DNA of 43,071 nucleotides from Bacteroidetes bacterium OLB10 (GTDB lineage: Bacteria; Bacteroidota; Bacteroidia; AKYH767-A; OLB10), in NCBI GenBank assembly GCA_001567275.1, contig LNBX01000005.1:1-43071 (forward strand). The letters are read 5' to 3'. Of this stretch, positions 18,248 to 26,312 are shown in pieces. How positions within the stretch are numbered: the first letter of the stretch is position 1; each line of letters opens with the position of its first letter. Made by a program: the position numbers and the translations under genes. The notes under the pieces are model-generated. The model was given only the letters and a program-made list of their open reading frames with translations, had not been told where the DNA came from and did no database searches.

Positions 18248-19216
18248 ATGAAAAGAATTCTTATTACCGGTGCTGCCGGGTTTTTGGGTTCGCATTTGTG
18301 CGACCGATTTATAAAAGAAGGTTATGAGGTAGTGGGAATGGATAACCTGATAACGGGTGATCTGAAAAACATAGAGCATTTATTTAAACTGAAGGAGTTT
18401 GTTTTTTATCATCATGATGTATCGAAGTTTGTGCATGTGCCGGGAACGATAGATTATGTGCTGCACTTTGCCTCACCGGCATCGCCAATAGATTATCTGA
18501 AAATACCGATACAAACACTGAAGGTAGGCTCGCTTGGGACACATAACTTACTGGGTTTTGCACTTGCAAAAAAAGCACGCATACTTGTGGCGAGTACTTC
18601 GGAAGTGTATGGCGACCCCTTGGTGCATCCGCAAAACGAAGATTACTGGGGAAACGTGAATCCGATAGGGCCACGCGGAGTGTATGATGAGGCAAAACGT
18701 TTTCAGGAGGCGATAACGATGGCATATCATACCTATCATAAATTAGATACACGGATAGTGAGGATATTTAATACTTACGGGCCACGTATGCGACTGAATG
18801 ACGGAAGGGCGCTGCCTGCATTTGTGGGACAGGCACTGAGGGGAGAAGATATTACAGTGTTTGGTGACGGAAGCCAGACACGCTCGTTTTGTTATGTGGA
18901 TGATTTGGTAGAAGGGATTTACCGATTGCTGATGAGTGACTATGTGTATCCGGTGAACATAGGTAATCCGGTGGAGATAACGATAAAACAATTTGCAGAG
19001 GAGATTATACAACTGACGGGGACGACACAAAAAATTATTTACAAACCATTGCCACAGGACGACCCTAAACAAAGGCGGCCTGACATAAGCCGAGCAAGAG
19101 AAATACTTGGATGGGAACCTACGGTGCAGAGGGAAGAAGGGCTGAAGCGAACCTATACGTATTTTAAATCGCTCAGCCCTGAGGAGCTGACAAAATCAGC
19201 GCACCGATTTAAGTAA
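18248..19216 (+). CDS. uxs: UDP-glucuronate decarboxylase (UDP-xylose synthase)
   Basis: Converts UDP-glucuronate to UDP-xylose with bound NAD+. The 322-aa protein is a short-chain dehydrogenase of extended type: GAAGFLG (8-14), 'HDVSKFV', '[11 protein letters not shown]' and '[17 protein letters not shown]', all typical of UXS. Catalytic residues Thr 117, Glu 119, Tyr 146 and Lys 150 (in 'GVYDEAKR') are present. '[10 protein letters not shown]' and '[15 protein letters not shown]' complete the family pattern. Together with ugd it supplies UDP-xylose for a surface glycan; no glycosyltransferase is next to it in the window. Confidence 0.95.
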   Translation: MKRILITGAAGFLGSHLCDRFIKEGYEVVGMDNLITGDLKNIEHLFKLKEFVFYHHDVSKFVHVPGTIDYVLHFASPASPIDYLKIPIQTLKVGSLGTHNLLGFALAKKARILVASTSEVYGDPLVHPQNEDYWGNVNPIGPRGVYDEAKRFQEAITMAYHTYHKLDTRIVRIFNTYGPRMRLNDGRALPAFVGQALRGEDITVFGDGSQTRSFCYVDDLVEGIYRLLMSDYVYPVNIGNPVEITIKQFAEEIIQLTGTTQKIIYKPLPQDDPKQRRPDISRAREILGWEPTVQREEGLKRTYTYFKSLSPEELTKSAHRFK

Positions 19217-19242
19217 GGATGAATTTTATTGTTTGAAGTTTC

Positions 19243-19269
19243 ATGTAATTACTTCTATAGTAATTACAT
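19243..19269. repeat. Perfect inverted repeat after the sugar-nucleotide cluster
   Basis: Arms of 10-11 bp (TGTAATTACT at 19244-19253 and its complement at 19259-19268) around a 5-base loop, between convergent genes. It is AT-rich and has no T-run, so it is a weak terminator candidate or a protein-binding palindrome. Confidence 0.55.
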
Positions 19270-19324
19270 TATGCATTGATAAATTCTCATCACAAAAAAT
19301 ATTGAATAATGTTTTTCTAAAATT

Positions 19325-19588
19325 TTACTCTTGTCTTTTTTCTTCGTAAACAAGAGCATCAGGTGTGAGGGTGATGGGTATTTTGTTGGCAGCGCACCAT
19401 TTTGAACATTCAGAATAAAAGTGCTTCCACTGATTGGTTGCCCAAGCGGGTACGTTGTTTTTCCAACATTGTTCATCCGGAAAATACACATGATACTTGC
19501 CCATGGTTAACTCAAATACCAAAGCACCTTGGTGACATGAAGCAACAAGTTTTTCGCGCCAGCGAACAGTAAAATATATTGGGTTCAT
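19325..19588 (-). CDS. Small conserved hypothetical protein (87 aa)
   Basis: Not assigned to a named family. The product is soluble-looking, with no signal peptide, and rich in aromatic residues and Cys: 'YFTVRWREKLVASC', 'LVFELTMGKYHVYFPDEQCW', 'QWKHFYSECSKWCAANKIP'. I recall similar short proteins in Bacteroidota but know no function. It begins 4 bases after the stop of the upstream membrane-protein gene, so the two are probably one transcript. Confidence 0.7.
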   Translation of the reverse strand: MNPIYFTVRWREKLVASCHQGALVFELTMGKYHVYFPDEQCWKNNVPAWATNQWKHFYSECSKWCAANKIPITLTPDALVYEEKRQE

Positions 19589-19592
19589 GTGA

Positions 19593-19871
19593 TTAATGCT
19601 GATCGCTGAAAATCATGCTGAGCAACTGAATGATGAAAAGCAAGAGCCAGGGTGCAAGGCTAATCCACAAGGCGAGTTTGAGGTTGCTACGGAAAAACAA
19701 AAAATAAATTCCAACGGCAGCAAGGCTGAGGAAAATGATTGCATAGAGCAATGTGGCTCCCTGAGAATATTTGCTGGTTTGAAGCAGGCCAATGACGTTG
19801 AGGAAGAAACGGATGCCAAGGTATGCATCGAGGCTGAGGAAGATGATTGAGATGAGTTTGAGGAATGACAT
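19593..19871 (-). CDS. Small membrane protein (92 aa)
   Basis: Not recognised. Three probable membrane helices: residues 4-28 (start LKLISIIFLSL), 41-60 (LLYAIIFLSLAAVGIYFLFF) and 66-88 (LALWISLAPWLLLFIIQLLSM). Only four bases separate its stop from the next gene's start, which supports both as real genes. The plus-strand frame over it (19596-19850) is Glu/Lys-rich shadow sequence. Confidence 0.68.
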   Translation of the reverse strand: MSFLKLISIIFLSLDAYLGIRFFLNVIGLLQTSKYSQGATLLYAIIFLSLAAVGIYFLFFRSNLKLALWISLAPWLLLFIIQLLSMIFSDQH

Positions 19872-20049
19872 GGGGTGAGAGATTGATAATGGAGTAGTTG
19901 AGCGAAGGTAAATAATTTATGGTAACATTATGATGTTATTGCGTGGCTTATATGCTGACAATGATAATTAATTTCTTATCTAAATAAAAAAAATGTACTG
20001 CGCAATGGTATAGCTGAAAGAAATGGGTTTTTCTTACCATATTTGCACT

Positions 20050-21612
20050 ATGGCAGAGCAAATAAAAAACCCCAATCCGCAAACAGACTCAGGTATTGAA
20101 ATAAAACGAGTTTATACTTCGTGTAATCCCATGCAGGATATGCCCGGAAAATTTCCTTTTACGCGAGGAGTACAACAGGATATGTATCGCTCCAAATTGT
20201 GGACCATGCGGCAGTATGCAGGATTTTCTACTGCAGAAGAGTCCAATAAGCGTTATCATTACCTGCTGAAGCAAGGTACAACGGGATTGTCCGTTGCATT
20301 TGATTTGCCTACGCAAATAGGATATGACTCTGACCATACACTTGCCGAAGGCGAAGTTGGAAAGTCGGGCGTGGCCATAGACTCGCTGCGTGATATGGAG
20401 GCACTGTTTGACGGGATAAGATTGGAGGAGATAACCACTTCGATGACGATAAACGCTACGGCAGCAATACTGCTGAGCATGTATATTGCTCTTGCAAAAA
20501 GGCAAGGTGCCGATTTGAAAAAAATTTCGGGGACGATACAGAATGATATCCTGAAAGAATATGCAGCGCGCGGAACATATATATATCCACCCAAACCTTC
20601 AATGCGTATTATTACAGATATATTTGATTACTGCAGCCGCGAAGTGCCGAAGTGGAACACCATTTCAGTTTCAGGTTATCATATTCGCGAAGCAGGAAGT
20701 ACAGCAGTGCAGGAACTTGCGTTTACATTAGCTGACGGCAAAGCATATCTGAAAGCAGCTATGGCAGCAGGATTAGACATTAATGTTTTTGCAAGAAGAA
20801 TTTCGTTTTTCTTTAATGCACATAATAATTTTTTTGAAGAAGTAGCAAAATTCAGAGCTGCACGCAGAATGTGGGCTACCATAACCAAAGAACTTGGCGC
20901 AACAGATGAGCGGGCTATGATGCTGCGTTTTCATACACAAACAGGAGGAAGCACATTAACAGCACAACAACCGCAGAACAATATTATTCGGGTTACACTA
21001 CAGGCAATGAGTGCTGTGCTCGGTGGTACACAGTCATTACATACCAATGGTTTTGATGAGGCACTGTCGCTGCCTACAGAGAATGCAGCACGCATTGCGC
21101 TGCGCTCTCAACAGATAATTGCCTATGAAAGTGGAGCAACTCAAACGGTAGATCCTTTAGGAGGTTCCTATTTTGTAGAAACACTTACCGATGAGGTTGA
21201 AGCAGCAGCTTGGGAATACATCAAAAAAATTGACGAAATGGGTGGCGCTGTAGCCGCCATAGAAGCAGGATTTATTCAGAACGAAATTGCAAATGCAGCT
21301 TATCGCTATCAGTCTCAGGTGCAGAACGGTGAAAAAATTATTGTAGGTGTAAACCGTTTTCAGGTAGAAGAACCTGCATTTGATGATTTGCTGAGTATTG
21401 ATGATAACATCAGAAAACTTCAGATACAAAAACTACAGCAACTCAAATCAGAACGTAATAACGACAATGTGCAACAATCACTGGCAGCGTTGAAAACAGC
21501 AGCTCAGGATAATACCAACCTGATACCATTTATCATTACCTGCGTGGAGCACTATGCCACACTGGGTGAAATTTCGGATACACTGAGAAGTGTGTTTGGT
21601 GAGTACCGTTGA
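20050..21612 (+). CDS. Acyl-CoA (methylmalonyl-CoA type) mutase large subunit
   Basis: Adenosylcobalamin-dependent carbon-skeleton mutase, catalytic barrel only. The chain is 520 aa from ATG 20050 and ends right after the barrel, without the C-terminal B12-binding domain, so it needs a separate small subunit that is not in the window. Motifs: '[19 protein letters not shown]', '[18 protein letters not shown]', '[11 protein letters not shown]', '[19 protein letters not shown]', '[17 protein letters not shown]', '[16 protein letters not shown]'. RQYAGFS is methylmalonyl-like, whereas HIREAG and FHTQT are shared with isobutyryl/2-hydroxyisobutyryl-type mutases; archaeal-type two-subunit methylmalonyl-CoA mutases show the same mix. 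Substrate is therefore uncertain. The start at 20023 adds only MGFSYHICT and is less likely. Confidence 0.9.
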   Translation: MAEQIKNPNPQTDSGIEIKRVYTSCNPMQDMPGKFPFTRGVQQDMYRSKLWTMRQYAGFSTAEESNKRYHYLLKQGTTGLSVAFDLPTQIGYDSDHTLAEGEVGKSGVAIDSLRDMEALFDGIRLEEITTSMTINATAAILLSMYIALAKRQGADLKKISGTIQNDILKEYAARGTYIYPPKPSMRIITDIFDYCSREVPKWNTISVSGYHIREAGSTAVQELAFTLADGKAYLKAAMAAGLDINVFARRISFFFNAHNNFFEEVAKFRAARRMWATITKELGATDERAMMLRFHTQTGGSTLTAQQPQNNIIRVTLQAMSAVLGGTQSLHTNGFDEALSLPTENAARIALRSQQIIAYESGATQTVDPLGGSYFVETLTDEVEAAAWEYIKKIDEMGGAVAAIEAGFIQNEIANAAYRYQSQVQNGEKIIVGVNRFQVEEPAFDDLLSIDDNIRKLQIQKLQQLKSERNNDNVQQSLAALKTAAQDNTNLIPFIITCVEHYATLGEISDTLRSVFGEYR

Positions 21613-21702
21613 TGTAAAAAAAATAGAGTATTGATAAAACTTTGTTGCCGCTTATGATGTTAGTCATCTGGGATATTGGCATCTTTTTATACTTTTGCAT
21701 CA

Positions 21703-22071
21703 GTGAAAATCATAGTTTCAGTTTTTCTATCTGCAATAATACTATCAGGCTCTTTCAGCCAGAGTATGTTGTTTTTGCATTATGTGAAGAACAAAAGCTA
21801 TTATGCCACTGTACTGTGCGAGAATAAAGCCAGACCCAAGATGCATTGCAACGGCAAATGCCATCTGGCAAAGGAAATGAAAGAGCAGGAAAAACATCAG
21901 AAGGCACCATGGAGCAATAATGTTGAGAAATCAGAATTGATGCTCTTTTGTCAGGAGATGGTTTCACCTGTTGCCACAACTCCAAAAATGACCAAAGCAG
22001 AATTTCCTGCTTATGAAGATGTATTAACAGTTGGATTCAGAACACTGATTTTTCACCCGCCATTAAGTTAG
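21703..22071 (+). CDS. Small membrane-anchored protein with MHCNGKC motif
   Basis: From a GTG start at 21703 the product is 122 aa. It has a hydrophobic N-terminus (VKIIVSVFLSAIILSGSF), then 'YVKNKSYYATVLCENKARPKMHCNGKCHLAKEMKEQE', with three Cys and two His in a short stretch, and a Lys-rich remainder. I recall similar short Bacteroidota proteins with a C-x(n)-HCNGKC pattern, often near metal-related genes, but no proven function. A TTG start at 21676 would add nine residues; it lies upstream of a possible -7 box (TACTTTTG, 21690-21697), so I prefer the later start. It directly precedes the barrel/MbnP/peroxidase module and may belong to it; metal binding is inference. Confidence 0.6.
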   Translation: MKIIVSVFLSAIILSGSFSQSMLFLHYVKNKSYYATVLCENKARPKMHCNGKCHLAKEMKEQEKHQKAPWSNNVEKSELMLFCQEMVSPVATTPKMTKAEFPAYEDVLTVGFRTLIFHPPLS

Positions 22072-22194
22072 CCATAACTTTTTTTACAGCTGATAAGGTA
22101 ATTGTCAGCATAAATAACCGGAGAGCGTATGTTTTCCTGAGATTGTTGCATCCTGTATGCATTAATATTTCTGTTTAATTTTTTAAAAAAGTTT

Positions 22195-23160
22195 ATGATG
22201 AAAAAACAAATATTACTGATGGTGTTGCTGTTGCCATCCTTTGTGTTCGCCTGCGATTTTTGTAATGGTTATCTCGGATTAAATCCTCATTACAAAAAAA
22301 ACAGCATTGGTTTTCGTTATCATTATATGTCAATGAGTGGAACGATGATGGATCCTGCCCACCTGCAAGAGATGGGATTAAGCAAGAATGATTTTTACGA
22401 AAATCGCAGTGAATATGAGTTACACGGACAATATTATCCGATTCAAAAGTTACAAATTGTAGCATCATTACCTTATGTTTATAACCGTGATGGCATGAGC
22501 GACAAAGCCAAAGATGCAATGGGAATTACTAATCATAGTATGCATCACGATGATATGAAAGCTCAAAATGTGTATCAGGGAATTGGTGACTTAACACTGT
22601 TTGTAAACTACCAGGTGTTTAATAAAAACAGCACAGATTCTTCAGGATTTAGTCACCGCTTGTTAGCGGGTCCAGGATTAAGAGTGCCTACCGGAAAAAT
22701 TTCTATAAGTGAAGGAGCGGAAGCGCACTTATTCACACATCAACCCGGAATGGGCAGCTGGAATCCAATGGCAGCGATAACCTATATTGCACGCTATCAA
22801 AATGCTGGAGCAAGACTTAATGCTATCTATTTGGCAGGAACAGAAAACAAATTTGAGTTTGCTCCTGGCAATAAAGTGAATGTAAATTTTACGGGATACT
22901 ATGAAATGAAGTGGAGTAAGTGGCAACTCTATCCAAGTGTTGGTGTCTATTGGGAGAGTGCAGCAAAAGATATTTATTATTCAGAAAAAGTAGCTAACAG
23001 TGGTGGGAGTATGACATATCTGCATATTGGCAGTGATTTATATTATCAGAAATTTGCACTCGAAGCAGCATTTCAACTTCCGGTACAAAAACAGTTGAAT
23101 GGTTATCAGGCAGAAAATAATTTCAGGTTGATAACAGGACTTTCTTATACCTTTAATTAA
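22195..23160 (+). CDS. Outer-membrane beta-barrel protein with N-terminal CDFC
   Basis: The 321-aa product has a signal peptide (MMKKQILLMVLLLPSFVFA) and a mature N-terminus CDFCNGYLGLNPH, like the CDxCxC N-terminus of a Bacteroidota barrel family that travels with MbnP and di-haem peroxidases. The rest shows amphipathic strands ('IGFRYHYMSMSG', 'QIVASLPYVYNRDG', 'GIGDLTLFVNYQVF', 'RLLAGPGLRVPTG') and ends in 'ITGLSYTFN', a typical barrel C-terminus. His/Met-rich stretches (MSMSGTMMDP, NHSMHHDDMK) could bind copper. Likely a transporter or receptor in the outer membrane; substrate not known. First long gene of the module that runs to 26312. Confidence 0.78.
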   Translation: MMKKQILLMVLLLPSFVFACDFCNGYLGLNPHYKKNSIGFRYHYMSMSGTMMDPAHLQEMGLSKNDFYENRSEYELHGQYYPIQKLQIVASLPYVYNRDGMSDKAKDAMGITNHSMHHDDMKAQNVYQGIGDLTLFVNYQVFNKNSTDSSGFSHRLLAGPGLRVPTGKISISEGAEAHLFTHQPGMGSWNPMAAITYIARYQNAGARLNAIYLAGTENKFEFAPGNKVNVNFTGYYEMKWSKWQLYPSVGVYWESAAKDIYYSEKVANSGGSMTYLHIGSDLYYQKFALEAAFQLPVQKQLNGYQAENNFRLITGLSYTFN

Positions 23161-23202
23161 TTTTAATTTCTTAATTTTGTAACATTTAAATAATATAAAA
23201 AA

Positions 23203-23952
23203 ATGAAAAAGAATATAATTATCATAACATTCATATTGTTTACATCAGCGGTAGTATTTACAGGATGTAAAAAAGATAAGGACAATGGACCTGCTGAAAG
23301 AAGTATATCCTTTCACCTCCACACTGTAGTTGGCAACACAGTAGCAAATTATACTTCAGTGTTTACTGATGCCACAGGCAGATCGTTTACACTAAGCGAT
23401 TGCAGATATTATATCAGTAATATCGTATTCATCAAAGATGATGGAACAGAGTTGCCAATGACAGGAAAAGTTTTGTTGGCCAATCCTGCAACCATGAAGT
23501 ATGAAATAGGCAAGGTGCCTGTGGGCAAATACAAAGGCTTCCGGTTTTTATTTGGACTTGACTCCGTAACCAATCATGCAGACCCTGCAACTTATCCTTC
23601 AACCAGTCCGTTAAGTTATCAAAATCCCAATATACATTGGGGATGGAATACCGGATATATTTTTATGAAGTTGGAGGGCAAGGTAGATTCTACGGCAGCA
23701 GCTAATGGCACACCTGATTTTGATTTTTACTATCACTTAGGTCTCGATCAGATGAAGCGCACCATAGATTTCAGTACTACGGCTTTTGAAGTTACAAGCA
23801 CTGAAGACATGGAACTGGGAATTGTATTCGACTTAAAAAAGGTGCTGAATGGTGTGAATATTCCTCAGGAAAATTTCACGCATACAATGGATAATATGCC
23901 TCTGGCCAATAAAATTGTAAACAACATTCCGGCTGCCTTTGAAATAGAATAA
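23203..23952 (+). CDS. MbnP-family lipoprotein, copy 1
   Basis: The 249-aa product has a lipobox (VFTGC, Cys 22) and the MbnP-family pattern: 'SISFHLHTVVGN', 'FTLSDCRYYISNIVFIKDDG', 'IGKVPVGKYKGFRFLFGLDS', 'YPSTSPLSYQNPNIHWGWNTGYIFMKLEG' and 'YHLG'. In methanotrophs MbnP is a periplasmic copper-binding protein whose Trp is oxidised to kynurenine by the di-haem enzyme MbnH; HWGW (His 145, Trp 146, Trp 148) is the candidate site here. Copy 2 follows and a di-haem enzyme follows that. The substrate role is inference from family and context. Confidence 0.85.
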   Translation: MKKNIIIITFILFTSAVVFTGCKKDKDNGPAERSISFHLHTVVGNTVANYTSVFTDATGRSFTLSDCRYYISNIVFIKDDGTELPMTGKVLLANPATMKYEIGKVPVGKYKGFRFLFGLDSVTNHADPATYPSTSPLSYQNPNIHWGWNTGYIFMKLEGKVDSTAAANGTPDFDFYYHLGLDQMKRTIDFSTTAFEVTSTEDMELGIVFDLKKVLNGVNIPQENFTHTMDNMPLANKIVNNIPAAFEIE

Positions 23953-24085
23953 CACCATTTGGTTCTGAATTCATGAACGTAAAACACTGTAATAAAATTG
24001 AACGATTTTTATTCACAGCTGTTAAGTAATCAGCAACTGAATTGAATAATTTGGCATAAATTCGTAGAGTTATAATCAGATATTA

Positions 24086-24859
24086 ATGAGGCAGGGAATT
24101 CTTTTATGGATATTGTGTATTGCACTGTTTGCGTCCTGCAAAAAGGATGATGCCGTGGTGCAACCGATAAACATTTCAGACTCCTCTAATCATGCTAATG
24201 CAACACAGACTTTGTCATTAAAAATTTCGCATCAATGCGGAAACAATCCATTATCATTAAACACAACTTATGCTGATACAACGGGAAGAATTTTTTCTTT
24301 CTCAGATTTCCGTTATTACATCAGCAATATTGTTCTGACAAAAAACGATGGAAGTGATTTGCCTCTTAGGGGTAAAATTCTGCTGGCAGATGTCCAACAG
24401 TCTGATTATACACTAGGTCAAATTCCCATAGGGCAATATCGGGGATTCCGATTTATGATAGGCATAGACTCGTCCATGAATCACAGCGACCCTGCATTGT
24501 ATCCATCTTCCAGTCCGCTGAGTTATCAAAACCCTCCCATGCACTGGGGGTGGAATGTAGGCTATATCTTTATGAGAGTTGAGGGAAGTGTAGATACTTC
24601 GTTGGTACCATCAGGAAATTTAAACGGAGTACTTTCCTATCATCTGGGCACGGACGAGCTGACTCATGTGATAGACTTTCCTCAACACTCTTTCAGCGTA
24701 ACGGCATCAGCAGCAGCAACCATTCAGTTACAATTTGATTTTCAGAAAATGCTGAGTAATGTGGATTTGCAAAACGAAAACATTACACATTCTCTGCCAC
24801 GTACCGGCCTCGAAGGAAAATTAGCCGATAACTGGTTATCATCTTTCACTGTTCAATAA
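24086..24859 (+). CDS. MbnP-family lipoprotein, copy 2
   Basis: The 257-aa product has a lipobox (LFASC, Cys 18) and aligns with copy 1 along its length: 'FSFSDFRYYISNIVLTKNDG', 'LGQIPIGQYRGFRFMIGIDSSMNHSDPALYPS', 'PPMHWGWNVGYIFMRVEG' and 'YHLGTDELTHVIDF'. HWGW lies at 153-156. Differences include Phe for Cys in the SDF/CRYY motif and an extra Cys near residue 51 (HQCGNN), so the two copies may bind metal differently. The stop is 2 bases before the peroxidase gene, so this copy is the one most tightly linked to the enzyme. Probably a paralogue that arose by local duplication. Confidence 0.86.
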   Translation: MRQGILLWILCIALFASCKKDDAVVQPINISDSSNHANATQTLSLKISHQCGNNPLSLNTTYADTTGRIFSFSDFRYYISNIVLTKNDGSDLPLRGKILLADVQQSDYTLGQIPIGQYRGFRFMIGIDSSMNHSDPALYPSSSPLSYQNPPMHWGWNVGYIFMRVEGSVDTSLVPSGNLNGVLSYHLGTDELTHVIDFPQHSFSVTASAAATIQLQFDFQKMLSNVDLQNENITHSLPRTGLEGKLADNWLSSFTVQ

Positions 24860-24861
24860 TC

Positions 24862-25872
24862 ATGAGCAATAAAATTACAGGTGTACTTTCGATAATAATT
24901 TTTGTAATTATTTCATCCATACTCATTACCTCCTGTCGTAAAGATGATGCAATAGATACGGGCAATGAAATATTAGAATTACAGGTTCCGACAGGATTTC
25001 CATATCCTGATATTCCTGAAGACAATCAACCTACAAAAAATCGTATTGCCTTAGGTAAGAAACTTTTTTTCGACCCCATCCTTTCACGCGACAGCACTAT
25101 TTCATGTGCAAGTTGTCATCATGAGGATAAAAAAATGACAGATGGTCTGCCTGTTTCGCAAGGCATAGACGGACGACATGTGTTGCGTAATGCCATGACC
25201 GTTTTAAATACAGCGTACCAACCCAATATGTTCTGGGATGGAGGCTCACCTACTCTGGAACAACAGGTAGTAGCTCCTATTGAAAGTCATGAGGAGATGG
25301 ATTTTAACGTGCTGAAAGTTGTTGAACGATTAAAAAATCATCCAGAGTATCCCGAACTGTTTTTAAAAGCATATAATCTGGAGCCTTCTCCTTATACACT
25401 TACTCGTGCCATTGCAAATTTTGAGCGTACACTGTTTACCGGAAAATCAAAATATGACGAGTACCAGTACGATAAAAACATGAATGCTTTATCAGAATCA
25501 GAGAAGAGAGGTATGGATTTATTTTTCGGTGAGCGCGCAGAATGTTTTCACTGCCATGGCGGATTTAATTTTACGGATTTTAGTTTTAAGAACAATGGTC
25601 TTTATTTGGTATATGCCGATTCAGGCCGGGCGAGAATTACAACCCTGCACAGTGATGTAGGAAAATTTAAAGTACCTTCACTTCGCAATGTAGCACTTAC
25701 TGCACCTTACATGCACGATGGCAGCATGGCTACACTTGAAGAAGTGGTGGAGCATTACAGCTCAGGAGGGAAACCACATTTCAACAAAAGTTTTCTGATA
25801 CAACCACTCAACCTCACACAACAGGAGAAAACAGACCTGATAAATTTTATGAAAGCACTTACGGATTTATAA
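24862..25872 (+). CDS. Di-haem cytochrome c peroxidase/MauG/MbnH-like lipoprotein
   Basis: The 336-aa product has a lipobox (LITSC, Cys 25) and two haem c sites: CASCH (82-86) and CFHCH (228-232). Other family features are 'LGKKLFFDPILSRDSTISC', 'VLRNAMTVLNTAYQPNMFWDGG' (Trp 125 lies where the haem-bridging Trp of the family sits), and 'FKVPSLRNVALTAPYMHDGSMATLEEVVEHY'. The family reduces peroxide (CcpA) or performs long-range oxidation of a partner protein (MauG, MbnH). Two MbnP-like genes immediately upstream favour an MbnH-like role over simple peroxide removal. Distinguishing them needs the axial ligand (Tyr or Met), which I cannot settle by eye. Confidence 0.92.
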   Translation: MSNKITGVLSIIIFVIISSILITSCRKDDAIDTGNEILELQVPTGFPYPDIPEDNQPTKNRIALGKKLFFDPILSRDSTISCASCHHEDKKMTDGLPVSQGIDGRHVLRNAMTVLNTAYQPNMFWDGGSPTLEQQVVAPIESHEEMDFNVLKVVERLKNHPEYPELFLKAYNLEPSPYTLTRAIANFERTLFTGKSKYDEYQYDKNMNALSESEKRGMDLFFGERAECFHCHGGFNFTDFSFKNNGLYLVYADSGRARITTLHSDVGKFKVPSLRNVALTAPYMHDGSMATLEEVVEHYSSGGKPHFNKSFLIQPLNLTQQEKTDLINFMKALTDL

Positions 25873-25889
25873 ATTTTAATTTAAATAAA

Positions 25890-26312
25890 ATGAAAAACAG
25901 AATCACATTCACCGGAATTACTCTTTTTATAATGATAACGCTGACTATGGCATGCCGAAAAGAAAATGACAACTGCAAAGGAGGCACCGGAGGCGACAAC
26001 AGCATGATGGTGTATCTGAAGCATCATTCAAAACTGATTACTGCTGTACCGGGACATGCAGATACATTATTTATTAAGTACGATACCAACGAACTTCCGG
26101 GAGAAGACCCTTCCGATTTCGACACTTTTTATGTTGGCGACACGCTTACAGATCATTTTATGATTACCGGTCTGAACTGTGGTGATTATTATCTCTTCGG
26201 TGCAGGATGGGATACTTCCATTACACAACGTGTAAAAGGCGGAATACCTGTAACAATTGACGATGATGCAGGACAGATAACAGTGAATGTTCCTGTTACC
26301 GAAGTACATTAA
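25890..26312 (+). CDS. Small lipoprotein, unknown function
   Basis: The 140-aa product has a lipoprotein signal (TMACRKEND, Cys 22) and a soluble domain rich in Asp and beta-prone segments ('MMVYLKHHSKLITAVPGHADTLFIKYDTNELPG', 'HFMITGLNCGDYYLFGAGWD', 'GIPVTIDDDAGQITVNVPVTEVH'). It looks like a small Ig-like/carboxypeptidase-regulatory-like fold, but I do not recognise a named family. It closes the metal-related module, 17 bases after the peroxidase gene, and its stop overlaps the convergent nadE stop. Confidence 0.75.
   Translation: MKNRITFTGITLFIMITLTMACRKENDNCKGGTGGDNSMMVYLKHHSKLITAVPGHADTLFIKYDTNELPGEDPSDFDTFYVGDTLTDHFMITGLNCGDYYLFGAGWDTSITQRVKGGIPVTIDDDAGQITVNVPVTEVH

Noticed and set aside
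20005..20049. Imperfect hairpin before the mutase gene as a cobalamin riboswitch
   Set aside because: The region is far too short and lacks the conserved B12-box; only a weak imperfect stem is seen.
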